Of a stretch of 64,000 nt of DNA, positions 1 to 13,000 are shown in pieces. A program made the position numbers and the translations under genes. The stretch's first letter is position 1, and each line of letters starts with the position of its first letter. Where the stretch lies: the NCBI RefSeq assembly GCF_040436345.1, contig NC_133221.1, positions 4,667,663-4,731,662 on the forward strand. Direction: 5' to 3'. The notes under the pieces are model-generated. The model saw only the letters and a program-made list of their open reading frames with translations, was not told where the DNA came from and did no database searches. Source of the DNA: Pagrus major. Taxonomy: Eukaryota; Chordata; Actinopteri; Spariformes; Sparidae.

Positions 1-59
1 ATGCACATTATGTCCATGTCGTGTTTGCGTGTTTGTCTGTCTGTCTGTCTGTCTCACAG

Positions 60-114
60 CTCATGGACAGTCGAGGACCTTGACGTCGAGGAGCTAAAGG
101 TTGTGTCCACTTGA
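60..114 (+). CDS. possible terminal coding exon of an unidentified gene (left edge)
   Basis: A pyrimidine-rich run of TCTG repeats ends in CACAG at 55-59. It is followed by an open frame that reads SWTVEDLDVEELKVVST and stops at TGA 112-114. The acidic tail after a good acceptor could be the last exon of a gene lying to the left of the window. The frame is short, the gene is not recognised, and the pyrimidine tract is a simple TCTG microsatellite, so chance is a real alternative. Confidence 0.2.
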
Positions 115-662
115 AGGCATGAAGGAAAAGGCAGCTGAACCACATGCAAACACACATGGTCTCATGTCTGAAAAGGCAGCAGAGTCGTTTTTCACACTGA
201 CGACCCAGTTTAGGGGGGGTAGGAAGTTACAGCGCCCAGCTCTGCTGTGATTGGAGGCAAGACTTGGGTGGAAACTGCACATGGCTTTGATTTGGAGTTT
301 AGGGTCCTTCTTTTTTCAGGGTACAGGAAACATGCCTATCAAAAAAAGCTGCAAGTTAAAAAAAAAAAAAGGATCAGACCTTCTGTGCCGTGTTTTAATT
401 CTGAGCAGTCTGACGTTGATTATTTTGTGAATAGTTTGGGTCTGACGTGCACAAAGTGTCCTTGACAGCCTGTTTCATCTGGTTTAGATTACGCCTTATT
501 TGTTTTCCTCAAATTTGTTTGTTGCGCTCGCTGAGTAAACCTCAAACATTCAGTACATTTACATTGTGCCAGTTTAACGTTTGCCCTACTTTTCCGTCAT
601 CTCAACAGTAGATACACTCATTTTACTGGAGCTGAACACTTTTCATCATCAATATCATCATC

Positions 663-850
663 ATCATCAGATACATGATGACAGAAGTATTTAGATCCTT
701 TAATCTTGTAAGTAAAAGTAAAAGTCCTGTCTTGTAAACATCCCCATATTTAACTAAAAGCATGCAAGTATTATCAGCAAAATTAATTAAGTATCGAGAG
801 TAAACGTAGGCTATACATCATAGATAGGATAAAACTACATTTCTGAACTT
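663..850. repeat. interspersed repeat fragment (AGAAGTATTTAGATCCTTTA type)
   Basis: The segment contains 'acagaagtatttagatcctt' followed by AAGTAAAAGT-rich sequence. This resembles a repeat seen at many loci in percomorph genomes, where copies carry AAGTAAAAGTAC motifs. Family assignment is from memory of the motif, and a RepeatMasker run would be needed to name it. Confidence 0.45.
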
Positions 851-1221
851 TTCGATATGATTATAGCATGGCGGAAACAGTATTTCTTTTCATTTTGTGT
901 GTGTAAATAGCGAATCTGAATCTGAATGAACAAAAGAGGCTCAGTGGTAGTTGCATTGTGGGTAACGTAAAAATAGCATAAAATGGCTCCATGCAGCCAG
1001 TCCGCCAAAATTAGTTATTTCTTCTTCTTCACTGTAGCTGCTAAGCTAAAGCGTTGGCGCGGAGTGGGTGCACAAGCTTGCCCGCGAGTCAATAGTGTAA
1101 ATTATGTCTTTTCCTTCTTGTGACTTCAATTACAGCAGACTAGCTGTATGGATCCATTCATGTTTTTGTTTTTGTTTGTTTGTTTGTTTGTTTTTACGTT
1201 TTAAAATGTAAGAGTCTCCAG

Positions 1222-1375
1222 CTACTTCAGAGAACGCTGCAACACTGTTTTGCTGTGAAGCTCCAGAAATGTTTTGTGGACTACGAAACCTCACCTGACT
1301 TTCCATCGGCACGGGAGGAGGAGATGATGACTGAATTTACATTTTTTGGTAAACTTAAAATTCTCTGTAACCATA
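1222..1375. repeat. interspersed repeat copy shared with 35925-36045
   Basis: The core 'gctgtgaagctccagaaa' recurs exactly at 35950 and is flanked in both copies by related text: AACGCTGCAACACTG-like sequence before it, and a GACTTTCCA block and ATGACTG/GACTGGA-like tail after it. Two copies 34 kb apart with conserved internal order indicate a dispersed element, not a gene exon. Confidence 0.6.
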
Positions 1376-1389
1376 AACGAACACAGTTT

Positions 1390-1625
1390 AGTTATTTAGA
1401 CACATTAAGATTAGATCTGGATTTGGAGATACATGATTTTAACTGCAGAGGAGAGGTAATCTGAAAAGTAACTAAGCTGTCAGACAAATGTAGTGAAGTA
1501 AAAAGTGCAATATTTGTCTCTAGGAGTGGACTGGAAGTTGAATTAAAATGGAAATACTCTAGTAAATTACTTCACTTTAAGTAACTGGACTTCTTTACGA
1601 CTGGACATTCCAGTGTGGCAGATAT
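1390..1625. repeat. degenerate GTACTT/AAGTAA-type interspersed repeat
   Basis: Sequence such as 'aaaagtaactaag', 'tgtagtgaagtaaaaagtg' and 'ggaaatactctagtaaatta' matches the internal order seen in the better-preserved copies at 7320-7960 and 37320-37520. It appears to be a decayed copy of the same family. Confidence 0.5.
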
Positions 1626-2316
1626 GTGGCTGACACCCTCATGTGTTGTACCAGTGGGACCGTCTGACCTTCAGCAGAACACATGTGATCCACCTGAGCT
1701 CAAACTCTTTGTTGCCATATTAATCACCGAGCTGCACATCCAAGTGTATCTATTCATGTGCCACCATTCCAGATAAATGTCATGTGTCCAACAGCAACTG
1801 AGCTCAGAGCTGAGACCCTCCATGTATCCCCCCTCGCCTCACTGCTTTATTTAACAACCAGCTTTCCTTCCCACTCACCCTTTACCTGTAAATCATCTAC
1901 TTCTCTTACAGATTCATTTACAGGTCTTTACTGGTTGGCTAATGATCAGATGATCCATTAAATGACACCAATTTGCTTCGAATAGTTCATTATCTTGGTT
2001 TATTACAAGAGGATTAACTGTCAAACTCAAAGTGACTGGGTGGATGTAGGATGAGCAGTTTCTCTTTGCTTTTTTCATGAGTGGGCAGATTCAAAACACA
2101 TGAAACCAGTGCTGTGAGAAAAAAAAAAACAGGAATGCAGCGGTAATTGTGTTGGTCTGTAGCTGAAGCTCGTTGCCTTGTGTGGTGCAGTGATGACAGT
2201 GTGGTTTCATGCCTGAATGAGCGGCATCCAGAAAGAGCTCAGGGAGTTCTGAGACAGTAAAAACTCTCTGGCCCACTCGCTTTATCTCCCTCTATGTCTG
2301 GCATGTTTATTTTAAG

Positions 2317-2385
2317 CAGTGGTGGAATGTAACTGAGTACATCAACTCGAGTACCGTACTTAAGTACAAGTACAAATGAATGATT
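2317..2385 (+). repeat. end fragment of CAGTGGTGGAATGTAACT repeat
   Basis: It begins CAGTGGTGGAATGTAACT and continues through TACCGTACTTAAGTACAAGTAC. The same terminal sequence starts the element at 36641 and appears inverted near 7930-7955 and 37500-37522, so this is one end of a repeat family with several copies in the window. Confidence 0.6.
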
Positions 2386-2438
2386 TTCACTGAACAGGAT
2401 GGGAAAAAGTGTATCTTATCAAATACACTGTTGGATTA

Positions 2439-2658
2439 AAGGTCCAGTGTGAAGGATTTAGGGTGATTTATGAGGAAGAAATTGAAGAAAATATTCATAA
2501 TGATGCCTCGATAGTGTATAATCACCTGACACTAAGAATAGTTGTGTTTTCGCTACCTTAGAATAAGCCTTTTAAACGTACAGTAGCCCAGAACAACCAA
2601 ACTCTGGCTCTAGAGAGGGCCTTTTGCTGGAAGCCACTAAATCCTAAACACTGGACTT
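2439..2658. mobile_element. short MITE-like element with terminal inverted repeats
   Basis: The left end AAGGTCCAGTGTGAAGGATT faces an imperfect inverted copy, AATCCTAAACACTGGACTT, at the right end (2640-2658). The element is about 220 bp and has no coding capacity. The paired ends fit a non-autonomous DNA transposon or a palindromic-ended repeat. Similar GGTCCAGTGTGTAGGATTTA-ended elements are frequent in fish genomes, which is family knowledge not tested here. Confidence 0.6.
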
Positions 2659-5600
2659 GTTTGTTTTTTTCTTCTCTTATTTAAGCTTAATAAACTGAAT
2701 AAAAACCCTCTGGAATAAGCTAGATTATGCATTGTCACAAAGCTGAAAACAGTCCTTTTTTTTACCCCTAGAAAAAATGAGTTTTTAGCAGCCCAGCTGT
2801 GTTTGAAGCCAGATGTTTTTGAAAAGAAGTCGGAAAATCTCCAGCCGTGATTGTGGCGACTAAAACAGGTATTTTAAGCCAAACCATGATGTTTTCCCAA
2901 CCCTAACCACGTGTTTTTGTGGCTGAAACATACTTTGCTAATATTTATTCTGCCGATTGTTTTGGTTTTAAGAGATACGTGAATATTTTGTGTCCGTTGA
3001 TGTGACCATGATTTCAATGAGACTAACTGTTTTGATAGAGGATTAAAGTGACTACGAGGAACTTTTAAGTGTTTATGAAACAGTCTCCTGTTTCCTCTGA
3101 GGATTATAATTGACCTGTAACAGCAAACCAGACCATCAGTGAACTGACAGCTATTTTTATATAGTTACTACTAACTACAGGATATCACATATAAAATCAC
3201 GTAAAAATACATTACCTCATCGCGATCCATCCTGCGATCTCTCTGCTTCGATGATAATACTCTAAATCGAAGACTTTTAATGTCTTTCTTTTAAATATTT
3301 GTTTTACTTCCTTTGTCTTTTTAAACGTATTTAAATATTTTAACTACTTTTTAAACTGCTCCTTTTAATGCACTTTGAGCTATATGAAGGTTATTTATTA
3401 TTATTTAAGATTATTATTGTTGTTATTATTAATGCAGTCATCTAAAATGCCTGAAATAATTTCTGTCTATATTTGGTAAAATGAGGGTATAAGTAGACAC
3501 AACACCCAGAGTTGTTATCTTTTCTGGAGTCAAACCTGCTGATAACTTTACACTCAATCAGACATCTCAACACTTCTATTTAAGTTATCTGTAAAGTTTA
3601 GTGGGCTAGCTGTCCTGTTTCTGTCTATACTTTTTGAAAGGAAAAGACTTTATGACAGAGAATTTAAGCTGCAGGAAGCACAGACAAGAAGCCAGACAGA
3701 TAAAGCTCTGATTTATTATTTTTAAAGGTGAGGTAGTGACAGGCTGAGTAAAATGTGGACTAAGGTAAGTGGGACAAAGGTAAGTGGGTACATGGACTGT
3801 AGGACAAAGGTGAGGCAGCCAAAGAGTTCAACAGCACAGTGGGTGAGATAAACAGATCAATACTGGGAGCTTGATCAGGTCCAGCAATGACCTAAAAGAC
3901 TCGCCTAATCTTTCACACTGTGGACGTCATAAGTCAGATCAATGCGGGGAAGATGACTCAACTGTGTACAGACAAACAAACAGTACAGGTCGTTGTGTAC
4001 TGATATCTATGTACCTTTATTTTGTACGTGAAATAAGTACAGACGAAATAAGTAGAAACAGGTACAAGCCCTGAAATGACTGCATGTTGTTCCATTTTTG
4101 AAGTCATCGTTCAGGTCAGCTGAACAGGTCTCCTGACAGTGACTGTAGTTTTTTGGCACAGAAAGCTTCACCACAGAAATACAAGAAACTTACCTTGGTT
4201 GTGACTGAGATATCTCAACAGCTGTCAGATGGACTGCCACAGAATTTTGCACCTTTTGACATTAAAACAGTCCCGAGAGGCTGAAGCCAACATGAGGTTA
4301 ACATCTGAGTGAAATACCTCAACAACTACTGAATGAACTGTCATAAAATTATGTGAAGATGTTCATGGTGCAACGCATAGTTGATGACAAAACATCTGCA
4401 AAAAAAGTAATTAAACCCATGAACACTGATTTCTTTTGAGGTCACAGCATTCAGCTCAACGCATCATCTCATCTTGCGCCATCATCAGGTCTAATTCTTT
4501 GTTTTATGACTAAATACCAGCCTCAGCTGTACTTTGTGTTCCTGCCAGTTAGCAAATATTAGCATTGTGTCATGCAAAACTAAGGTAGTAAACACGGTAA
4601 GTATTATACCTGCTCAAAATCAGCATCTGTGTTTTCATATTATATGCAATAAGATTTCATATTGGTGCATATTGGGCGACATATACACCAATACTGATAT
4701 ATCTGTGACAGGCCGGTATTGGCTGATAATATCGAAATGTAAAGTAATATTAACATGTATTCAAATGGGGAACGCAGCGTCAGTCTGCTGACGTCTGTTT
4801 GTGCTCTCTCGATGGCTCAGTCGATGTGACGTATCCTTGGACGCACAGAGGATTCTGGGTCAGAAAAGCCAGAAAGGGCATCCTGCATCCTTGGTATCCT
4901 GTATTTGACATACTATGAATCTGGACATTAAAAATCATTATCGGGCATACTAATTGGCAGTCTAGCCAGCAAAACTACAATCCTCGCACAGTGCAACGAA
5001 CATGCTTTAGTCAAAGCAAACATGAAGCTGTGCAGTTTATCACAAAAAATGTTGGGAGGCTTTTAAAATGTATGTTTTTTTATTGCATTTAAAACACACA
5101 CACTGCCCAGTATGAATGCAGTAGAGAAGCAGGAGGGTGTGTGGACACGTGTGTAAGAGGAAGTCCGGTCTCAGATGGACTTAAGTGACTGAACAAACAC
5201 TGCACCTGTAAAAGGTGTGGAGCGAGCAAACAAACGCTGAGAGCGAATAAAAATGACAGACTTACATGCATGTAAGACAGAGATCTTCTTGAAACTGAAT
5301 CCCCCCATTGAAGGGTTAATAAAGTACCTCCCCTCTTCTTCTCCTTCCTCCTTTCTTCCTCGTGTCTGCTGCTTTAATAGGCACGGGTGTGCTGTGACAT
5401 ACTGGACTCTGCACATCGGCGGTTTTTAATGGTCTCAAAGTTTATCTGGCGCTGATAAACATGCTAACTATGGTGGCTTTGTTCTCAGGGTGCTAATATG
5501 GCTGAGATCCTCTCATGTGCGGAGAGAAGCAAAAAAGAGATCACCGACACACAAACACTGTTCTCGCTCACAGCGTGCACCCGTAACACCCCCAAATCTC

Positions 5601-7319
5601 CTGCTGAACCCTCCTCAAAACAAAATCTGTTTCTCATTCTCAGTTTTTCACCCCATCCCCCCTAACCTTACTTTTTTTTCTCTTAAAGGCTTCACCCCAT
5701 GTCTTTGTTTTTCTCTTTCCCCTCTGGAGTGAAGCAACAAAACAGGAGTGTGTGTACCCATCTCCCCTTGAACTGTTTATTGTCTTAGTGAGCCCTGTGC
5801 ATGGACAGAAACACCCACTAGGCAAACGGTCTCGGACTTCCTGCTTGTTGCAGGACACGGGGGCAAATAAATACTGAGGAGAAATCAGCTGCCTGGTGGG
5901 AAAGAGGCCAACAGAAGTTATAGGAGCCTCTCAGACCTACATCGAGGACATCTCAGGATTTTGATCCTGATAAGGGATTTAAGGACAGATCAAGTTTCTT
6001 ACAGAGAGACAAAAGTGTCCTCATCCGGACTCGAACTCACTCACTGTCGGTCCCTTTTGTTCGTCCTCCTCATTAGCAGAAACAGAGTGAATATACCAAT
6101 TAAGGACACTCACATCGCTCTGCCAAAAGCATCCTCACATGCTGTCAACTGGAAACATTTGAGAGAAGGAGGTGAAGTCTGCGGTAATTAAACAAAACGC
6201 ACATTAAAAGAGTTGGAGCCATTCCAGACTTCAGAGCGCAGAGCAAAGCGTTCATCGTTTTTCTGGCGGTATTCTCGCAGGGTCAGGTCCGATTTTTACT
6301 GTTACAGTGTCTAGAGCATGTGATGGAGGTCGAGGAATGTTAATTTAATGAGCCGCTCTTTAGCTTGGGAGTGGCTTGTGTGGCCTGCTGCGGGAGTGAA
6401 CAGCACGAGCAGCAACTTCAAGCCCATTTTCACATGATAGAAAAAGCAACTTTCACATTTACGTTTCTTGAAATGAGGTAGCACAGACTGACAGTTTGTT
6501 AAATAAACCTACAGAGTATAAACAGTGCACATATCTGTGCTCCTTGTGATAAGAGGGATCAGAGTGCAGGATCTGAATGAGGGCGGCACTTATTAAATCT
6601 GCAGTTGTAGTAAGTAATGTCTTTAACCCTCATTTGATTTGATCATCGTGTCTCTTTCTGACCCACCCAGTCTGGGCCCCCAAATCTTCTAAATTCATGC
6701 AATCACCATTGTGCTTGCACAAAGCTTCACAAAGCTTCACAAAGCTATTACAGGACTGTGTCACTGGATTGCATTATCTTGGATTTACCAAGTAGGTCTT
6801 CACTGGAGCACAACAGTGTGAGGTAGTTACTGAATGACAACAGGCTGCTTTGACAACTAAAAAAAAGATGCTTTAACGATGGTTTCATAAAATGGCGAAG
6901 CCCCTCGTGTCCGGTGGTAATTCTCTGTTAACTCTTAGGTAGAGTTATAAAATCACAGTTTTGAATTCCCACGTGATCCCGAAGCTTGTTTCTGCAACTT
7001 GAAAAAATGTGAGTATTATACATTAAAATACAATTCTAATTCTACTATATTACATTTCTGAAGGCAAAAACGCACTTTTCATTTTACTCCAATTGTGTAT
7101 ATACTGTATATTGAGATATATGGCACATGTATTTAGCCTGGACTCCCTTAATATACTATATATAATAGATAGCTATAGATATATGTATATAGCAGATGAA
7201 AAACAAAAACTAATTCAGATAATCAGAAAAATGTTGAATATCTGATCCGATTATCTGCCAGGCAAATAATCCGTCCATCCATTGTATACTATATACAGAT
7301 ACATTTAAATATATGCATA

Positions 7320-7965
7320 TATTAGGCTACTTTTACTTGTACTTTTGATACTGAAGTACATTTAATATTGGATACTTTAGGACATTTAGTCAGGTACTGT
7401 TTGTGTGGGTGAATTTCACTTTTACACTTTAACTCAAGTATGACTTTTGGGTACTTTCCATACAACCCCAGTTTGTAGATACAATATGCACTGATATGTT
7501 TATGTTGTAAAAAGTACCCAAAAGTAAAAGTGTTGTGCTAAAATTTTATTTTGGTGAAAGTAATCCATACTAGTAGTACTCGAACCAAAGTCATAAAGTA
7601 TCTTGCAATAAATGTACTTAAGTATCAAAATGAAAATTGTATTTACTGTATACTACGGGTCGACAAATCATTGGATCTGATATTTCTGCAATTTTCTTTT
7701 AATCCAATTACCAATTAAATACATTTATTTAAAAATACACTACTTTGACTCTGATGCAACGGGCAATCTGTAAAGTGCAAAGTAACTAGTAACTAAGGTT
7801 ATCGAATAAATGTAGTGGAGTAAAAGTACAGTATTTGCCTTCAAAATGTAGTGGAGTGGAAGTGTAAAGTAGCAGAAAAATGGAAATACACAAGTACAAG
7901 TACCTCAAATGTGTACTTACTGTACTTGAGTAAACAGTTACATTCCATCACTGGTATTGAGTACT
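7320..7965. repeat. cluster of GTACTTAAGTAC-rich repeat copies
   Basis: Two or more tandem or nested copies are present, recognisable by 'gtagtggagt', 'ggaaatacacaagtacaagt' and the terminal 'acagttacattccatcactg', the inverse of the CAGTGGTGGAATGTAACT end. The cluster lies just upstream of the slc16a1 CpG-rich promoter and marks where unique sequence begins. Confidence 0.65.
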
Positions 7966-8039
7966 TCTACTTTTGAGTACTTTCCTGATTAACACACATT
8001 CTCAGTGCGTTACTTCTCCTGTAGTTGCGGTACTCTGCG

Positions 8040-8420
8040 GTATCCCATTACTTCTTACATCGACGGCTCGTGGCCTCTCCCCCTCCACGCGCACGTGCGG
8101 TTTGGTCAGATTCTTCCACACTCGTACGCATGCGCGGTGGACGCAGTGTCATCATCATCACCATCCCAGAAGTCGTCCAGTACCGTGGTACCCCGAGCAG
8201 CTGCCGGATCAACGTGGGACCCGTAGTCAAGAGTGGAGGACGCCAACCGGTCGAGTCACACTCACTCGAACACGCCGAACCGAGCCGAGCCGAGCCGAGC
8301 CGGACACAACCGACCATCCCCCGGGTGAGTGAACGGCTGAATAGCGGGGCTACTAACCGCCCTGCGCGCGCGGGGTGTCGAGACAAAGAGGCTGCCGCTG
8401 AATGAAACGGTTGAATTAAG
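8040..8420 (+). promoter_or_regulatory. slc16a1: CpG-rich promoter region of slc16a1
   Basis: CpG density rises sharply here against the AT-rich flanks. Visible motifs are a CACGTG E-box at 8092-8097, with ACGTG also fitting a hypoxia-response core, and TACGCATGCGCG at 8125-8136, which matches the NRF1 consensus at 11 of 12 positions. A run of CGAGC units lies at about 8280-8300, followed by CCCCGG|GTGAGT at 8319-8330, a good splice donor. There is no obvious TATA box. Assignment to slc16a1 is inferred from position: it is the nearest CpG-rich segment upstream on the same strand, and mammalian SLC16A1 has a noncoding first exon and a long intron 1. Confidence 0.6.
8180..8324 (+). other. slc16a1: putative noncoding exon 1 of slc16a1 (5' limit unknown)
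   Basis: The donor CCGG|GTGAGT at 8321-8330 ends a CpG-rich segment. The only good acceptor before the start codon is CCCACAG at 20492-20498. Splicing between them would give a 5'UTR with no need for a coding exon 1. The transcription start is not determinable by eye, so the 5' boundary given is nominal. Confidence 0.4.
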
Positions 8421-10011
8421 TTGTTTTTAATTAGCTGATTTTTTTTAATTAGCTAGCACCGTTAGCTTTACGGAGTTTATCCGGTGCCGCTTGTCGCTGT
8501 TATTCCCCCCCCCCCCCTTCATTACGACACATGATTCAAATTAAGTGGTGTTATAGGGCAGTTTTGAGTCGACGTAGCTTTTAGTCGGTGTGGCGTGATG
8601 ATGCTGCCGAGGCTGCCCCGGTGAGGAGCACACCTGACCGGCCACGGGGCTGTCACCGTTTGACAGCCCGTCCCCCCCCCCTCAAGGTCAGTGGACACAG
8701 AGGAGCCAGACCCCGGGGGTGTGTGTGTGTGGGGGGGGAGTAGGTGGTCATCATCAGCCGTAGCTTTGATTCCCACTCGGCGCAGCGGTCCATGTGACCG
8801 CCGCCTCTCTGCCGTGTTGTCCGTCCCGCACAGCGCTGAATGAGCCTCACATGCTGGCTGTTTTAAGGGTCAGAGCTCAATGGAGGGATCACACGACAGA
8901 CACACGCGTTGCCTCCCGTGCAGTCCCCATTGTCCCTAAACGGCCAGAGCTGCTTGTCTATTAATAATTGTGTAACCAGGGTGGGGGGGAGTAGAGAGTG
9001 GATGTAGAGGCACAGGACCTGGTTTCATGCTAACTTTGTCCCCTCTGGTGAGTGGATGAATGCATCAGCTCCAGAGGTGTCATCCCCTGATCTCTGATCT
9101 CTCTGGAGGACTGAATATTTCCCTCTGGATGTCAGTAAAACATCTGTAGAGTCAAGTTTGAGATCTTGTACTTAAGAGCAGTCCTTGAGTAAAGTTTTAT
9201 TTACTTTATTACGTCACTTTGTGCTAAAATTTTGACACATAGATTAATTTTTACTGCAAGTGAATGTCCCAAATATAGTTTTCAGTCTCCTTGATTTCTA
9301 ATGATCGGTGTTGGTATCGGCACTGAAAAAGCAACATCTGTCGACCAGTAGATCTTCAAATCTGGGGGTGTTATGTAGGGATAGACCGATTATAGAGGTG
9401 GGTATTCAGCTTTTTTTATTAAATAAACAAATGTGAAAATGTGCTACTTTTGGCTCTGATGCATCATCCTCGCCCACAACCATATCCGATTGGTAACACA
9501 GCACAATCAATATCCTATAAACACTGAATAATCTGAATCTGCAAAGTTACTAGTAAGTAAATTCAGTGTAAAGTACAGTACAGTAACATGTTCTGATACT
9601 TGGCTGTAAGCTGAAAATACACTCGAAGGTGCCTCATTACACAATCTTTATAGTTTTGCCTAATCTTTATTGTTTTGACTTGTCATTGACTCAAGTTCAA
9701 ATGCTTCTTAACACCTGAGTGTACCTTCGCCAGTGCTGACTCGTTGCTCTCCTGGCCTACTATTGTTTGTGTGGTTGTTGGCAGGTGTCCATAAATCAGC
9801 AAATGTGGGCAGTGTAGCAGAAACTGTGCTATCTGGAAATCATGATTAAAGATGCAGCTTTATAGTTGAGTATGAGCTTTGTAGATTTTTGATTGAATGT
9901 AAGAGATGCGACATAAAATATGAAAGCTCATAATGAAGGATGTTGGGCAAGCCTGAGGCTCCGAGGAAGGGACAGCAAATTACTGGAAATATGTCAGTGG
10001 TGTGTTCTCTG

Positions 10012-10015
<4 letters not shown>

Positions 10016-10045
<30 letters not shown>
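10016..10045. repeat. (GT)n microsatellite
   Basis: About 15 uninterrupted GT units lie in slc16a1 intron 1. Confidence 0.95.
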
Positions 10046-10048
<3 letters not shown>

Positions 10049-13000
10049 TGAAGCTTGGTAATGATTAAAACAGAAAGCCACAAGTAGATCCAGATGTGGG
10101 GCGAGTTTATGTCTGAAGTTGTTAGTCTCTGCCAGGCCTCATTCATTCATTCATTTATAGGCTTTTAAATCCCAAAGGTAACCAGCCACATTTCAGCATT
10201 TTTAGAGATTAAACTGGGTTTGGGGAAAAGAGGAAAGAGCCCTCAAACCATAGTTTTAATTGGGTCTAAGAGGGAATTCAGACCTGTTATCAACATCTGT
10301 CCTGAGTGAACCGATCACAAGTGGACAGCTTTACACTAGTCAGTTTACACATTGATGGATGACCACTGGGAAAAACAAATATCTTCATGTGTAATGTTTG
10401 CCGAATTAAGAGAAAGGCCAAAAAGGTTAAGTATTCTTTGTATACATGTTTCACAAAGTTTATAAACTTTCTCATAACTCAACAACTCACAAAATTTAGT
10501 TGTTTTTTTTTAAGGGAGTCTGGGAACTTTCTCCAATGGTTAGTGTTTACAGTATTTGTAATGTTTGACATGTTCACTGTCAATAAAATGTTGCCTTCCC
10601 TCATAAACTTAGTTTAACATCTGAATTGCTAATTGCTCAGACATAGAAGCAGACAGGCTGGTACAGCGATGTTGTGACAAACTGACGCTTCATACAAGGA
10701 AAGAAACAGTTAATGTTTTGCAATTTACTGCCGAATTTACACGCACAGATAATTTTGAATTTGCTGTAGCTGTTTTGCAAAGTTTAAGTGTCTCCTTATG
10801 TAACAGCTCTTAAAATTAAGGGGGTGTGTTAAGGGTGTGTTCACAAACGTCTACTGTTAACACAGACAGGTTAAGAGAACCTAAACATGTAATCTACATG
10901 ACAGACAAGGAAATTAGACAGCGTGTAATCCATTCTGCCTGTTGTTTTGGCTTCTTCCTGTTTAACAGAGGATGTCAGTGTAGTTGGTGGTCCTTCAATG
11001 TGCCCCCAGACACACTACCAAACACACGTGGACGACCTCTGAATGCGGTCTGAATGATCGTTTTTCAAATGTGTCCTCGTTGCGTCTTGTGGGCGTTCAC
11101 ACCTGTAATTATAGCGGCCCGCTTGTGATCAGATGACCCAGAACGCATGTTTTAAAACCAGGTCTGAACAGCCTCTAAATCTATCTACACTTGAAGACTT
11201 AAAACACCTGTTGTGTGTTGTGGAGAATATGGAGAAATACTGTGTTGGAAGTATACAAGTAACCAAAACCTGAGCAGCTCAGTGTCCTCGAGCGGGTGTC
11301 ATCATGTGTGGCTGCATGTGTGTCTGCATGTAAAGGCCAAGCACAGCTGCACATGTTTGAACCAGCGTGGTTGCAGGGTTATATGTGCGCGCCATTTGAG
11401 TGCACTCAGGATTACAAGTGTGTGTGTGCGAAAGGGATATATGGGGCGGCCTTAACATTAGTTAATGAGGTTTAAGTAGAGCTAATTTAGTGCTAATCTA
11501 AGTATTACAAAGCCATTGAGCTGCAGAGAACACATGTGTAATGCTCCCTGATAAGAACTAAATTGTTTGAGTGGCCTTGTTTGATGCATTTAACCCAACT
11601 CAATGTTCAGTGTTGTTTTTTTCATTATTATTTAGCCTCTATTTAACAAGATTAGACCCGTGGATCTCTTTTACAAGGGAGAACTGGACATAAATGTCAG
11701 TAACACAACAGTGAATTACAGAAAAACACATGAAAATAGTCAAATATTATCATTTGCACACAGACAACCTGGACTCAGAGGATTTAACCATAGCTTTAAA
11801 ATTGTTCAGTGGTATAAATAAATGTTCCCTGATGTTCTTTCATCATTCTTTATTTCTGGGTAGGAAAAAATTTCACAGTGTCATGGTGACTCTGTAAAAT
11901 GACACCCATTCATGGAAGGAATGAAAGGTTTCTTCCTGCCTTCTTTCTGCCTTCCCACTCATCTCAGGTTTTCTAAGCGAGGCTTCAGCATCCTGTCTTT
12001 TGTGTGCTACTACTTGGAGATTTTGGGAATTCCATTAGGACAAAGACAAAGCATCTTTAATAATAGTTGTGACAGTGTTTCCCCTGGTGTTGAACCCTGT
12101 AATGATTGGGAATAAAACGTAGGTATATGGGGAACTTGGGGTTTCCCAAAACTTGGGATTTCAGGTAACTCCGGCCCCTCGACACACTTTGGTAAAGGGA
12201 GCGTTTGTTGCGGCAGAATGAATGGCCTCATTCATAACTCCTTCAGGAGTTGTCCTGCTTTGCCTGGTGCCCACACACACAAACAGACGCTCTCTCACAC
12301 ACACACACAAACGGACAGATACCTAACTGAGCTCAAGCACAGAGAGAGCAGTGGGACCTTAGGGGAGATGGCAGCATAAATCCATTCCCACTGGTGAAGC
12401 CTGCTTCACATTAAGCCCAAAGTGAATATCGTATTCCTCCTCTGTCTCTTTCCATTTTAACCCGTGGTGCAGCTGATGTGGGTCTATCTGTGTCTGACAG
12501 ACAAAACTCCTGAGAGCTTTCGAACCCACTTTTTGCTCCATGGTGCCGGCTGTACTTGAACTCCTAAACGGGACATATTTGAATCACACCCATTGACCTT
12601 TCGCTTAGCCCTGCCCCCACTGAGTTACTTTTGCTAAGCTTGTCAATAACTCTCACCCAGCACATACGCAGTTTACTAGGCTTGCAACAGTCGTGGGTGT
12701 TGTCACACATAGTGGGACATAAACGATCACAGTAGTACCTCCCACACCATTGTTTTGCCTTTTTTTTTGGTTTGTTTTTAAAAAGAACAGAAATAAGTCA
12801 TGTATCAGTAGGTCTTTTTTGCTTATCAACCCCCACATTAACTAAATAAAGAACTAAATTGACAAGGAGCCGTGTGCCTTGACAAAAAGCAAACATTACA
12901 GGGTTGAAATAACAGCTGTACTTAGCTAGCTAATTAAGATAACATCCCAAGTATGGACTTGATGACTACATACATAACATCACGCTAAAGCTACATGTTC

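Larger units (their letters stand above)
115..8020. other. gene-poor intergenic DNA with many repeat fragments
   Basis: No convincing exon was found on either strand. Open frames are all under 90 codons and resemble no family. The stretch holds a (GTTT)n run near 1162-1194, fragments of several interspersed repeats listed separately, and AT-rich DNA. A short tandem of ACAAAGCTTC lies near 6719-6745. Text resembling a 'gccgatattggccgata' element occurs near 4660-4740 and 7230-7265. Confidence 0.6.

Noticed and set aside
8048-8405. Several 100-126 codon frames in the CpG-rich block
   Set aside because: Open frames on both strands result from high GC content. The block is better read as promoter and noncoding exon. 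No domain was recognised.
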